A stretch of DNA of 64,000 bases from Oasisia sp. SBJ-2009 (lineage: Eukaryota; Annelida; Polychaeta; Sabellida; Siboglinidae): NCBI GenBank assembly GCA_964017155.1, contig OZ024858.1, positions 24,960,687-25,024,686 on the forward strand. The letters are read 5' to 3'. Shown one piece after another: positions 1 to 10,362 of the stretch; position 1 is the first letter of the stretch, and each line of letters begins with the position of its first letter. Both the position numbers and the translations under genes were made by a program. Below the pieces are notes generated by a model that was not told the origin of the DNA, did not search any database, and saw only the letters and a list, made by a program, of their open reading frames with translations.

Positions 1-592
1 TCGCACGCGCAAAGCACGAGTGTTCTACTCGCGGTTACTGCCCATTTTGTCACACGACAAACTGGAGACATCTGGAAAACTTCAGGACATAGCTGAATGT
101 ATTCGTCCGCGTGGTGTGTGGTGTGGCTTTGTGGTAGTTGTTCATGCATACAAATAATAATATAGGCGAGCGGCATAACCACCTAACCGACCGATTTAAA
201 TGCCCCCCCCCCCCCCACACACACACCCAAATGCTATATCATTGGAAAGTCCTGCATCTCCCCGTCACGATTAGGCATGTCGTATATAAATAACTAAAAA
301 TAATACAATATTAAAATAACGTAGCATTTCTAAAAATATAGAAGCAAATAAATCAATAAATTATCTGTTAGTTATAAACAATACACAATAATAGTCAATC
401 TAGCAAATAATTCCATAACAATAATGCTGATAATTGAATACATGCGTATAGTTAATAGTATTAAATAATTTAATACATGTTAAACAAATAAAATTATTAC
501 ATAACACTAAAACTAATAAATAAATGTATATGTATTGGAAATAGTAATCAATAAGTGAATAAATAAATAAATGGTGTTCGTGTTAAATTACA
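1..592. other. AT-rich intergenic sequence, no gene seen
   Basis: Mostly AT-rich sequence with a short poly-C/CA tract near 200-230. I see no exon-like or RNA-like signal. Confidence 0.6.
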
Positions 593-720
593 TTAATACG
601 AAAAACAAAACAAACGTGTTTTCAATCGATGTTTGACGCTGGCGAGAGTGTCACAAGTTTTAAGAACAGTTGGCAAAATGTTCCACAGGGACGCAGCCGC
701 GGTGTCATTCAGCATCTGAA
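593..720 (-). pseudogene. LINE reverse transcriptase C-terminal fragment
   Basis: On the minus strand a short stretch reads ASLWNILPTVLKTCDTLAS and ends in a stop at 593-595. This resembles the ending of many non-LTR retrotransposon RT proteins, where an A/P-SLWNSLP motif is followed by a basic, Phe-rich tail. Only about 40 residues remain, with no upstream RT motifs. It is read as the 3' stump of a 5'-truncated LINE. The clade cannot be told from so little. Confidence 0.45.
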
Positions 721-1027
721 TCAAAACGAATAAGAGAAATTTGTAAATGGGCGGCGTATTCATATACACGTCAATCAAACGTAGGAACCAGGTGCGTCAT
801 AAACAACCGACGTCACCGCTTACGTCATTGCTCGGCGCTGATTGGTCAGGTTACACACGCCATAAGCAAGATGTCTGCCTCCGGGATGTCAGCAAAGTTA
901 TTAGAATCTTAACTTTTTAGCATTCCGTGTAAACCACTAATGACTGTCATCTATCATAATTAATTTTGAGAGACCACTGATGCTACGCTGCAAAATAGCA
1001 TAAGTTCTACTCACTCCACACTACATA

Positions 1028-1051
1028 GGGGAGAGTTACCGGTACCGTACC
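1028..1051 (+). repeat. Left terminal inverted repeat of the pogo-like element
   Basis: GGGGAGAGTTAC at 1028-1039 is the exact reverse complement of 4554-4565. The next 12 bases match the right end at 9 positions. A TA precedes it. Confidence 0.92.
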
Positions 1052-1161
1052 GGTTATGGGAATCGTACCACCTGTTTTCCTAGAAAACGGGTGATGGTAG
1101 GTGCCCAATTACTGCATAGCGCGCAAGCGCAGTCCAAGGGAAGTAACTCGCTGAAAGAAAA

Positions 1162-1474
1162 ATGGCGACTCAACAAAAAGCAGCGGCAAGGTGAGAAGAA
1201 ATCAATTTTAACACTTGTTGATGTTAATTTCCATGATGTTGTTTAGCGTGACACTGTAGTTAAATACGCAAAGACTAGAAGCAATCCTATATTGTCAGTA
1301 TTGTCGAATACTGACCTGCCATCCAGCAAAGTTTAGAACAATTATCTTTGCCTTCCCAGGAGCATGGCTTCGTTTAATTTATTACTAGAGAGTTACGCAT
1401 ATCGTACCACTCTTGGTCTTCTGTATGGTACCGGTGGTACGATTCAGATAACCTGTGGTACGATATATATGACA

Positions 1475-1565
<91 letters not shown>

Positions 1566-2326
1566 ATGTGTGTGTATGTGTGTGCGTCCGTGCGTGCGTG
1601 TGTGCGTGCATGTGTGTGTGTGCGTGTGTGCGTGCGTGCGTGCGTATGTCTGTGCCTGTGTCTGGTTACACGTCATGAGCATAGGCCATACTGTAGAAAC
1701 CGGCGCGTCATCAAGTCATAATCATAACCATCATCATTATCTAAACCTGATGAAACTGATTTATTTTATTGATGGTGTTTCAGGAAGAAACCTGCTCCAT
1801 CTGTGTGGACACCAGATGACATGCGGAAGTGTCTAGCAGCCATTGATGGCGGCACGGGAGTTAATGCTGCATCAAGGCAGTTTGGCATACCCAAACCAAC
1901 AATTCATCGCCATCGTATCGGCCTGAACAAATATGCAACAGATGACAAGAAACTACGAGGCGGCCCTTGCATTTTGCCAAATGAAGTGGAAGAGGAGCTT
2001 GTTCGCCATATACAGGAACTGGACGAATCCTTTTTTGGAATAACAATCACAGACCTTAGAAAGCTAGCCTACCAAGTGGCTTGTGCTCATGGCATCAATA
2101 AATTTAGTGAAGCCAAGCAAGCAGCAAACAAAACCTGGTACTACAATTTTATGAGTAGGCACCCTGAACTGTCACTTCGCTCTCCAGAACCGACTTCCGT
2201 TGGAAGAGTGAAAGGATTCAACAAGAAAGATGTTGGGGAGTTCTTTGATAAATATTACCAGCTCATCGAAGAACATGGTTTCACTGCAGACAAAATATAC
2301 AATATGGATGAAACAGGCCAGGGGCA
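1162..2326 (+). CDS. Pogo-like transposase, N-terminal part (two exons)
   Basis: Exon 1 is 1162-1190 and exon 2 starts at 1784. The donor AAG|GTGAGA and acceptor TTTCAG|G join in phase to give [18 protein letters not shown]. Residues about 18-52 form a Psq/pogo-type helix-turn-helix ([19 protein letters not shown]). A Tc5/CENP-B-type second HTH follows ([20 protein letters not shown] ... [10 protein letters not shown]), then the start of the DDE domain ending in YNMDETG. The first catalytic Asp codon is 2307-2309. After DETG this frame runs out of homology. The conserved continuation (TSAERGT) appears two frames away from about 2327, and roughly 20 family-typical residues are missing between them. 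A small out-of-frame deletion or assembly error lies at about 2317-2327. The intron carries the (GT)n tract at 1472-1565. Confidence 0.88.
1472..1660 (+). repeat. (GT)n / GTGC-rich microsatellite in transposase intron
   Basis: Nearly pure GT dinucleotides pass into TGCG/TGTG variants within the intron of the pogo-like gene. Confidence 0.9.
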
Positions 2327-4192
2327 GCAACCAGCGCTGAACGCGGAACCAACACAACTGGCGTGTACTGTCATTCAGCAACGGGGCATTTCATACCGCC
2401 AATGCTCATCTTCAAGCGAAAACGTCTGGCTGACAGTTTAAAGATTGATGCACCGAACGGAACTGTGTTTGCAGGCACAGATTCTGGGTGGGTAGATACT
2501 GATGTGTTCTTGCAATGGTTGCATCACTTCATCAGTTGTGTGAAGTCAAGCCCACAAAGCAAACACTTGCTCCTCTTGGATGGACATACATGTCACAGCA
2601 AGAATCTGGAAGCAATCAAACTGGCCAGGCAAAATAATGTCGTGATGCTTTCATTCCCAGCACACACCACACACCGGCTTCAGCCGCTGGATGTGACATT
2701 TTTTAAATCGCTGAAGAGTTGGTATAACATTGAGATTGAGCACTATCTTCGATGTAGCCAGGGCAAACCTGTGGGTGTTCATCTGGTGAGTAGTTTGGTA
2801 GGTAGATCGTTTGTCAAGGCCGCAACGATGGAAACAGCTGTGAACGGCTTCAGAAAAACTGGCCTATGGCCTCCAAATCGTCACGTCTTCGACGAAGAAT
2901 TCAGTCGCATGGAGGCAGTTGTGAACAGTGCCTGTCCAGATAGTGAAAGGCCGACTAATTCTGCAGATACAGATATTGGAACCCGGGGTGAGGTCAGGCC
3001 AGCAAATCCTGTGCGATCTGCTAGTGCAACTTCAACTGCTCTCGCATCAGGACAAGATCCCGAAACCAGGTCAACAAGCCCGGCTACTGCACCAATCAGT
3101 TGTGATGTCCCAATCACGACTCCTACAGAGCCAGGTGAATTAAGACCTAGGCCTACCGAGTCACCACCAGCACGCCCTGCAGCTCCAGCTTCCAGTAGAA
3201 GCAGTGAGTCTACACCTTGCAGACCTTCAGTGTGTGATCCAGCTACACCTTCAACTGACTCAGCTACTGCTACCTGCAGCAGTGGTTTATGTGCAGTACC
3301 CACAAAGGGTGATGGACGTTGTTTCTTCCGTGCGATCGTTATTGCTTTGAACCCAGACTTGCAGGCAAGTGAACGAAACCCGGTAACAGGAGAAATACTG
3401 GACGAATTGAAAACTATTCAAGAAACTGCTCGTGCTGACAACTTAAGAAGTATGGCTATTTTACACATGTGTCAAAATCTACATATGGAGCCGTGTGCTG
3501 CGGAACTGAGTGCCGATATGCCTGAACATCTCCGTTTCCAAACTGTTGCTGAGCGCATCCTTCACATGTCAGACACCCAGTCCATGGTTGGAGAGCTGGA
3601 AATTCAGTCCACAGCAGCTGTATTGAACCGACCCGTGCATGTCATGATTGACGGCAATGACCATGTTTCTAAGTACAATAATTCTGCGCAGTGCGCCAAG
3701 GGCCCGCTGGTCGTCAAGTACACACCCCATGCTGATGCCGGCCATTATGAAGCTATGGTGCCCGTTAGAGTAAGTGCCATTTCTCCAATTCCCAAACTAA
3801 CAGTTACCAAACGCAAAACCCCTGCCTCTTCAAAAACACACGTCCTGACAAGTAGTCCATATAAAGATGGACTAGAACAGAAAAGGAAGAAAAGCAATAA
3901 AACCAGTGACAGAACTGGGAAGGCACACTCTCAGCCACAAAAGAGCTGTAAGGTTCGCAAGCCTACCGCCAGCTGCCGAGGGAAAAAAGGCAAGAAGTGT
4001 CGTAGAAATGACTCCAGCAGTAGCGAGGATGATGATCCATTTTGCATTGTTTGTTGTGAACGGTTTACAACCAGCAAAAGCAGGGAAAAGTGGATTGCTT
4101 GTGTTGTTTGTCAGCAATGGGCACACGAAAAGTGCATACCAAGTGATGGTTTCACTTACATTTGCCATCATTGTGATGAATGCGATGAATAG
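2312..4192 (+). CDS. Pogo-like transposase C-terminal part fused to OTU protease domain and PHD finger
   Basis: This frame opens at 2312; its first ATG is at 2363, giving 609 residues. Residue numbers count from that Met. It begins with the DDE core (SATGHFIPPMLIFKRKR). The second catalytic Asp is D73 in LLLLDGHTCHS and the third is D110 in HRLQPLD, 36 residues apart. The DDE domain ends near FRKTGLWPPNRH. A Ser/Thr/Pro-rich linker (about 195-310) follows, then an OTU-like cysteine protease domain: D317 and C320 in KGDGRCFFRA and H461 in GHYEAMV give the catalytic triad layout. A lysine-rich basic stretch precedes a C-terminal PHD-type zinc finger (561-607) with the C4HC3 pattern CIVC, CVVC, H-x2-C, CHHC. 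Families predict deubiquitinase-like activity and histone-tail binding. Both are inference here. Confidence 0.88.
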   Translation, partial: NRPGAATSAERGTNTTGVYCHSATGHFIPPMLIFKRKRLADSLKIDAPNGTVFAGTDSGWVDTDVFLQWLHHFISCVKSSPQSKHLLLLDGHTCHSKNLEAIKLARQNNVVMLSFPAHTTHRLQPLDVTFFKSLKSWYNIEIEHYLRCSQGKPVGVHLVSSLVGRSFVKAATMETAVNGFRKTGLWPPNRHVFDEEFSRMEAVVNSACPDSERPTNSADTDIGTRGEVRPANPVRSASATSTALASGQDPETRSTSPATAPISCDVPITTPTEPGELRPRPTESPPARPAAPASSRSSESTPCRPSVCDPATPSTDSATATCSSGLCAVPTKGDGRCFFRAIVIALNPDLQASERNPVTGEILDELKTIQETARADNLRSMAILHMCQNLHMEPCAAELSADMPEHLRFQTVAERILHMSDTQSMVGELEIQSTAAVLNRPVHVMIDGNDHVSKYNNSAQCAKGPLVVKYTPHADAGHYEAMVPVRVSAISPIPKLTVTKRKTPASSKTHVLTSSPYKDGLEQKRKKSNKTSDRTGKAHSQPQKSCKVRKPTASCRGKKGKKCRRNDSSSSEDDDPFCIVCCERFTTSKSREKWIACVVCQQWAHEKCIPSDGFTYICHHCDECDE

Positions 4193-4393
4193 ATAATTTG
4201 ACCGTAGTTTTTGTCATATTACGTGCTGTGGATTTTGAACTGAAACGGTATTGTTTTTATATGTTATATTTGAGTAAAGCAGGGCATGCCTTTCGTACCT
4301 ATGAGGTATTGTTATAGTACCAGAGGTACGAATCCAGTGATCTGGTGGTACTAATTAAAGACCCTGTCTCTTGATTCGTACTTTTCGAATGAA

Positions 4394-4399
4394 AATAAA
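4394..4399 (+). promoter_or_regulatory. Poly(A) signal AATAAA of the transposon gene
   Basis: A canonical hexamer lies 202 bases downstream of the stop codon at 4190-4192 and inside the right TIR. Confidence 0.55.
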
Positions 4400-4541
4400 A
4401 ACATTGTGTGATAGCTGTTGTGTGTACCATCTGCTAATATTAAACATACTATATGGTAGAACTATACTGGCAATATTCTACGTGCAAATATTAGTGCTCT
4501 GGGATGTCATACGTGTGATGCACAGTTGGTTTTGCTTAAGG

Positions 4542-4565
4542 GGTACTATACCAGTAACTCTCCCC
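4542..4565 (-). repeat. Right terminal inverted repeat of the pogo-like element
   Basis: It mirrors 1028-1051 with 3 mismatches in 24 bases and is followed by TA at 4566-4567. Confidence 0.92.
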
Positions 4566-4567
4566 TA

Positions 4568-5504
4568 TGTCATCAAAAAAATTGAGACAACCAGCGTAAC
4601 GCTATTTCTGTATGGTACCCTTCCGTCGCAAGGGGAATGGCGGGCGGACCAATGGTTGTGGTATTACGTCTGATGTGAAAATGTTGATTGTAGTTGCAAA
4701 TGTTTTGTTTCTGTTAATTCATTCAGATGCATAACATCAAAACTAACCCTTTGATTATTTTTTAATCGAAAACAACAACACGTGTACAATTGGGGTTTCG
4801 ACTTTGTAAGTTTGTTGACAAAGCAACCTTCCCCGGTTCATTAAAAATGTGTTACGTTGTAGAAGGTGGACATGACGTAAACAACAAGGTATTGTAATAT
4901 TATTTTGATGACACATCTCTTAGCAGAACCGATTTAGGTGGGTAATGCTATTTTAAGATAATTATACATTTAAATAAGCTGAAACAAAAAAGAATTACCA
5001 CTATGTCGGGAGACACAAAAGTTGACACCCAGGCAGGGAAACGCGAAAAAACTGTGGTTGACTAAGCAGGTCTCATTATTAAAACAATTACGACATTATA
5101 ATCATCATCAAAATGACAGTTAAGTTATAATAGATAAATAATGATGTGTGCTTATGTGAGTACGTCCATACGCATATACATGGTTTATTCACAGGGCAAG
5201 CAAATGATTATCGTTTCAGGTCGATTTTGAACGATACTTAACCACATACAACTCGGCACAACCTCGTTGTCCGGAAGCATATTCAAAGTCAAAATTACTG
5301 CAATATGCAAACAATTTGAAAATAATAACTTAACTGCATAATAGTTCCCACCTTCTAGGGACGGTTTTGTTGGGTGGAAATATATAAAATTTTCAAGGGA
5401 AGTTTCGGTTGTGACAGCTTCGTCCGTATGCGATATGATACAAAAAGGTTGCTCGAGTAGTTGGGGATCGGATCATGAATAGGATGAAAATGACAAAATA
5501 GTTT
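4568..5504. other. Intergenic sequence, no gene seen
   Basis: AT-rich, without coding or RNA signal. Confidence 0.5.
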
Positions 5505-5510
5505 AAAAAG

Positions 5511-5838
5511 TAAAGGTAAGTTCTTATATAGCGCAGTATCCAGTCCTCAGGACCGTTCAACGCGCTTTACACTTTAATTCCCTGACAGACCTGTTCAATC
5601 AAACACCGTCTTAACTTCTCGGGGAAGCATCCAACCATACGCTAGAATTAATGCGCGAAGGCTGCTCGTACACATATCCACCACTATCTATAGCCAGTTA
5701 CTCATTTATGCAGCTGAGTGAACTAGAACAATAGAGCGCGAAATACTTGCTCAAGGGTTTAACACCGCAGCACAAGATTCGAACCATGGCAGGTTCTATT
5801 AGTCGATAGTTCTAGGTTCTACCCCGAGCCATTGCGGT
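5511..5838 (-). repeat. tRNA-headed SINE, family A copy 1
   Basis: Read on the minus strand, it starts with a tRNA-like head (GGCTCGGGGTAG and B-box GGTTCGAATC). It continues through a body (TTCACTCAGCTGCATAAATG) and ends GCGCTATATAAGAACTTACC. A second copy aligns over most of this length at 19412-19685 on the other strand. That match plus the head and tail layout defines it as a SINE. The body motif resembles the conserved central domains of invertebrate SINEs, but I cannot name the superfamily. Confidence 0.75.
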
Positions 5839-6978
5839 CTGTACGTTACATAACAACGATATGGCGACAGGCGAGATGTGCGTGCCCTATAGCATATGTC
5901 CAACGGAGGGTTGTTCTTTTTTAAACCATCACGTCTGAACTAGTAAGGATCACCATGCACATCGTGCAGGGATCGGTTAACATTGGTCCCCGTCGCCCGG
6001 GGTGATTAGAAATTCCCGGGAAGAACATAGTCTGGGTAGCACTAATCCTCTGGTGAGTGGATATTTTCCAGACTTTATTTTTAACAATCTAAACATGCAA
6101 ATAATTTATTTGTTTTACCGTACGCACATACTAAATAAACTCTCACATCGTTGCCTCTAGAAGATATACAGCCACTTTCGTTTGTTTTTCTGGATTCGTA
6201 GAATACATTGCTAAGATTGGTTGTTTGTTTATCCCACAAATGTGTAGTACGTTTTCGCAAGAGTGTACAATGAGTGTCTATTTCCTGCGAATCTCGCGTA
6301 GTAGAAGAAGAAAGTAAGTGCATCAATAAATCAGTAACGTAAACTATAGTATACATGAGTCACGCAAAGGTTAAACACTCACGGTGCTTAAAACGTCCAA
6401 AGAAGACGTTAACTTTTGACATACATGTACATTAACAACACTCAAAACGAGGTGGGACGACATACTGGACCGGATATACATTCCAGCCTGGTAAGCCGCG
6501 GGCCTATAGTACTCGCTAACCTTTGACAGGTACGTTACAAGTCATGCGCAGTACGCATAAACCGATCCGGAAGAAGAGCACCGGCAGACCGTCACACGCT
6601 ACGCATTCCAATTCCCTTCCCTCATAACAAAAACACGTTTCTTGGAGATGACAACAAATGGAAACTGCTGAGTATAAATGGTGAGTAATCGCTAAGCTAA
6701 TCTGTCAACAACAAGAAGCCGAAGTGACAAAGTGCGGTGGACGTTGGCGGTACTGACACCGACTTAAGTGATGTCATTGAGTGTGAAAAACGCAATACTC
6801 GATACTCTGTCTCTGAGTGATAGTGTTGTTAGTGAGAACGATGTTGGTTGCAAACCACAGCCATCACCAAATGCTCACACAACGTTATGTTCCAGAACAG
6901 ATGGCTGATAGATTGCGTCACAGAGACGACGGTATTCGTTGGTAATAAGCCAAGACAAACGGCAATGACGAAAGGAGA
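5839..6978. other. Intergenic sequence, weak exon-like site only
   Basis: No clear gene. An ATG at 6658 opens a short frame running into a good donor (ATG|GTGAGTAA at 6681). This could be a first exon, but nothing downstream confirms it. Confidence 0.35.
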
Positions 6979-7021
6979 GATACAAGATACAAGATACAAG
7001 ATACAAGATACAAGATACAAG
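6979..7021 (-). repeat. (TTGTATC)n 3'-terminal repeats of the LINE
   Basis: About six tandem 7-bp units immediately follow the LINE poly(A)-like AATAAAG, so they read as the element's own tail. Confidence 0.8.
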
Positions 7022-8262
7022 AAACTTTATTTAACGTCGGTTTACATGACAATATATAACATTAGCTCATCTGAGCTATTTTCCGACAAACAAGTGTAAA
7101 GCAACGAGACATAAAAAGCATACAGAGTATTTAAAATGACAGCAGTAAAACATAAAATAGGGTAATGAGCACAAAATAAATATAATAATACATGCATGTA
7201 TTATAGATTATTTTTTTACTGATTTTTTGTATGGGTACATAAAACATGCAAAGTATATATTTTTTAATATATTGAAATAATATATAATTTAAGACATTAG
7301 CATAAATATAAATTAAAATGTAGAGATGTATGTAGTTGATTAAACTTATTAAAAATAATAAATACTTAAAAAAAAACATAAAAAATAAATAGATCTAAAT
7401 AATAAATTAGGATTTACAATATTTCCACATATCCATATTGCATGTATACAATGAAGGCTATATTCATAATATTGGCATGGTGACAAACATGTTAGCTGTT
7501 AGCTGTTTACCTACATATAGAGCAATTGCATAATAGGCCATCCCAGCGAAACTCGGAAACTGTTTTCCGCATTTCATTTGGCAGACTGTTCCAGATCCGG
7601 GGCCCATCATGGGCAAATGATTTAAGTCCATATTTAGACGTGTTTGCCTTAGGGACAACTGCGGTGTTATCCTTTCGCAAGGAATACTGGGAACACTTTA
7701 TAATGATAAGATTTTGAATAAAAGTTGGAGCAATATTATTTACAATTTTGAATACTTCGCATGCCATTTCTTTTATCGGTTTAACGTGGAGGTGTTCGAT
7801 GTTAGCGGTCTTTAAAAGGTCATGGTGCGTGGATGAATAATCATTGTAAATAAAGCGAAGTGCTCTCTCCTGAATTGTTTCAAGTTTTTTGGTGCTAGAT
7901 TGGCTACAAAAATGCCAGATTAAAGGACAGTAGTTGAAGTTTGATGTTATGAAGGAATTGAAAATTGCAAGTTTCCCTTGTCGAGTAAGGAGATGACGAG
8001 ACGTTTTAAGACCGCTAACTGTCTTGCTGCCTTTTTGCAGATGTTAGCAATATGTGTGTTAAAAGTTAACGAATGATCAATCTCAATGCCCAGAAGGACA
8101 ACAGAGTTTTCACAGTGTTTTCAAAAGTAAAATTTGTTATGTCCATTGTTCCCCTCTTGCCGAAGCTAATTGCTTGGAATTTGGATGGGTTAGCCTTCAT
8201 CTGGTTTATATTGAACCACTGTAATATAGAAAAGTACAGTCTTGTTGCAAGGTGTGGATGAG
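6979..8262 (-). mobile_element. Decayed CR1-like LINE 3' fragment with heptamer tail
   Basis: Minus-strand reading frames, interrupted by stops and frameshifts, give recognisable RT C-terminal pieces. They are NPSKFQAISFGKR near 8170, then a frame with LLGIEIDHSLTFNTHIANIC, KKAARQLAVLKRL, MACEVFKIVNNIAPTF and DGPRIWNSLPNEMRK near 7580. These are in the order expected for the region after the RT palm of CR1/Jockey-type elements. The 3' end reads AATAAAGTTTC followed by about six TTGTATC heptamers (6979-7021). Short tandem repeats at the 3' end are typical of CR1-like elements. The 5' part is absent. Confidence 0.75.
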
Positions 8263-9274
8263 CGTGTCAGAATTTGAATGAGCATAAGACAGAACAGTTG
8301 CTTCCGGACAATAGTAACTGGTAACTGATCACCAAACACTACATTTATAGCAATATAACTATATGCCTACCACAAAAACCCTGTAATGTTTAAATTGATA
8401 TGAAGACAATCGTTTTTATCAGGAAATCGTATTATATAATATAGCATTGTATTAAATATAAGGGCTGCTCAAATATTTTATCATGATCTAGTTTGTATAA
8501 CTTGTATAACCTAATTATCAGTCTCTTCAGTTATTAAATAAAAAATGTATTAATTCATTTATTCGCTAAGGAGCATTGCAGGCCAGCTGACGAATTTCAA
8601 TAAAATAACTGCATTTCGGCGATGTCTCCCAAAATGGGGGACTAGTGATTTTTCACTAGATTATTCACACCGGCCAATAAGTTTAATTTCTTAAAGAAAC
8701 ATGCAAACCTAACGTTCAAAAGCCCTCAAAATCCCCTGTAGACAGAGGGACAGCTTTTTTTCATCGAAACAATTTTTTTTATACTAACCTAAAATTATAC
8801 AATTTATACAAACTAGATTATGATAAAATGACATATATCTATTTTATAATATATTACATTACATGCATTTTGTGTCATACACATTACGGAAACGTCACCA
8901 TAATGCATGTATAGGTAATACATATTTGCTATTTCCTGTTGTACTGTTCTCACACTAATTATAACTATTATAACTATAACTGCAAAATTATATTTAGCGT
9001 GCCAATAACACTGTTCGCAACGTAACAGTATCTACTCGGAACACAGTCAAACTCGAAACAGAACATCTGGTTTGAAGAATTTGTTTTGGCAATATCGCTA
9101 AGGCGGCCTGAGCTAAAAATAAACCTATTTGCTATTCTGTGGGATTTTCCCAGTTTTAATTAAGACAGTTCAGCAGATTTCCTCTTACAAGTTATGTACA
9201 AAGCTAAGTGTGATAGTTTAAGTGACTGTATCGCTTTTAATAGGTTACTCTAGAGCGAATTTGTTTACTAGTTC
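8263..9274. other. Intergenic sequence, no gene seen
   Basis: AT-rich and featureless to me. Confidence 0.5.
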
Positions 9275-9375
9275 CCCACCCACCCACCCACCCACCCACC
9301 CACCCACCCACCCACCCACCCACCCACCCACCCACCCACCCACCCACCCACTCACCCACCCACCCACCCACCCAT
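9275..9375 (+). repeat. (CCCA)n microsatellite
   Basis: About 25 tandem CCCA units with one CTCA variant. Confidence 0.95.
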
Positions 9376-9861
9376 TTCACGTTAAATGCAGTTACACGTA
9401 ATCACTAACTACCTACAATACGCCCGTTCAAAAGTGTGCATGCTCACAAAATACGAGTTAGTTAGCCGGATATGATGCTTACCAATCATAACGGCAGCGA
9501 TATCCCAGTGGTAACATATACAATAAATACAAGTTTAAGGACATAAAACAAGGCGTTAGCTGAGATCCATTGTCCGTGTGTACGGAAAGCGTAACATTGT
9601 ATATAACAACAGTTGACAACATAACACTATATTTATAGTATATTTTGTAAGGTAGTAGTTTGGATGCATACATATATTCATATCATTATATTGACAGGCT
9701 GATAAAGAGATAATACATATCTTCACCTTAATGTCGCTACCAGCCACAATACGGTAGCATCAGTGGTGATGGATATTGCTATAGTCATTATTTTGTGAAA
9801 TTTCATTTCCATGATTTAATTACCAAATATTAAATTATCGTAATGACGTATGGTGTACAAG
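9376..9861. other. Intergenic sequence, no gene seen
   Basis: No coding or RNA signal recognised. Confidence 0.5.
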
Positions 9862-10362
9862 GATGGTATGACAAATGTGAGCGTTGATGTCTGGCTAAAG
9901 ACAAACAACCCAGGCTGCAAACACACATGGGTAGTTTAGTGGCGACTGCCCCAATGGATATGTTAACGATTGACTTCACAGTTTTAGAGCCTTCATCAGA
10001 TGGACGTGAAAATGTACTCGTCATCTCAGATATCTTCACCAAATTCACCCAAGCGATTCCAACGAAAGACCAGCACTGGTACATAATTGGTTTGTCCAGT
10101 TTGGTGTATCGAAACGCATTCACAGTGACCAAGGTCTTAACTTTGAGGGTACTGTGATAAGAGAATTGTGCCGTATGTACAACATCAAGAAGACGAAAAC
10201 AACACCGTACAGACCACAAGGAAATAAATGCCCAATGTGAACGATACAACAGAACCATGCAGAATTTACGCCACATGCGTCAACAGGCTATTCGCCAGTC
10301 TTCGTCATGTTTGGACGGGATCCAAAACTGCCTTTTGAATCACTCCTGGGATTGGAGTGGAA
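9862..10362 (+). pseudogene. Ty3/Gypsy LTR-retrotransposon integrase relic
   Basis: Scattered frames on the plus strand carry the integrase in order. First come the tail of the HHCC zinc finger (CER-stop-CLAKDKQPRLQ) and the core start APMDMLTIDFTVLEP with DGRENVLVISDIFTKFTQ (first catalytic D). Next are HSDQGLNFEGT (second D), TTPYRPQGN followed by QCERYNRTM (third, E), and finally GYSPVFVMFGRDPKLPFE. Stops and at least three frameshifts break it, and a stretch after the first D is deleted. No LTR, gag or RT was found beside it. The elements are the DDE integrase of a Gypsy-type retrotransposon, dead here. Confidence 0.85.

Larger units (their letters stand above)
1028..4565 (+). mobile_element. 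Complete pogo/Tigger-type DNA transposon carrying transposase-OTU-PHD gene
   Basis: The element is 3,538 bp. It begins GGGGAGAGTTAC and ends GTAACTCTCCCC, a perfect 12-bp terminal inverted repeat that extends imperfectly to 24 bp (21 of 24 match). It is flanked by TA on both sides (1026-1027 and 4566-4567), the target duplication expected for Tc1/mariner-pogo elements. The flanks read ACA-TA and TA-TGT, so the empty site would be the palindrome ACATATGT. Inside are one spliced gene, a (GT)n tract within its intron and several copies of GGTACGA near both ends. A poly(A) signal AATAAA lies at 4394-4399. The ends are well preserved but the transposase frame is broken once, so the copy is probably non-autonomous but young. 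Confidence 0.92.

Noticed and set aside
2881..3303. Minus-strand ORF of 140 residues within the pogo-like gene
   Set aside because: It is antisense to the Ser/Thr/Pro-rich linker and without homology.
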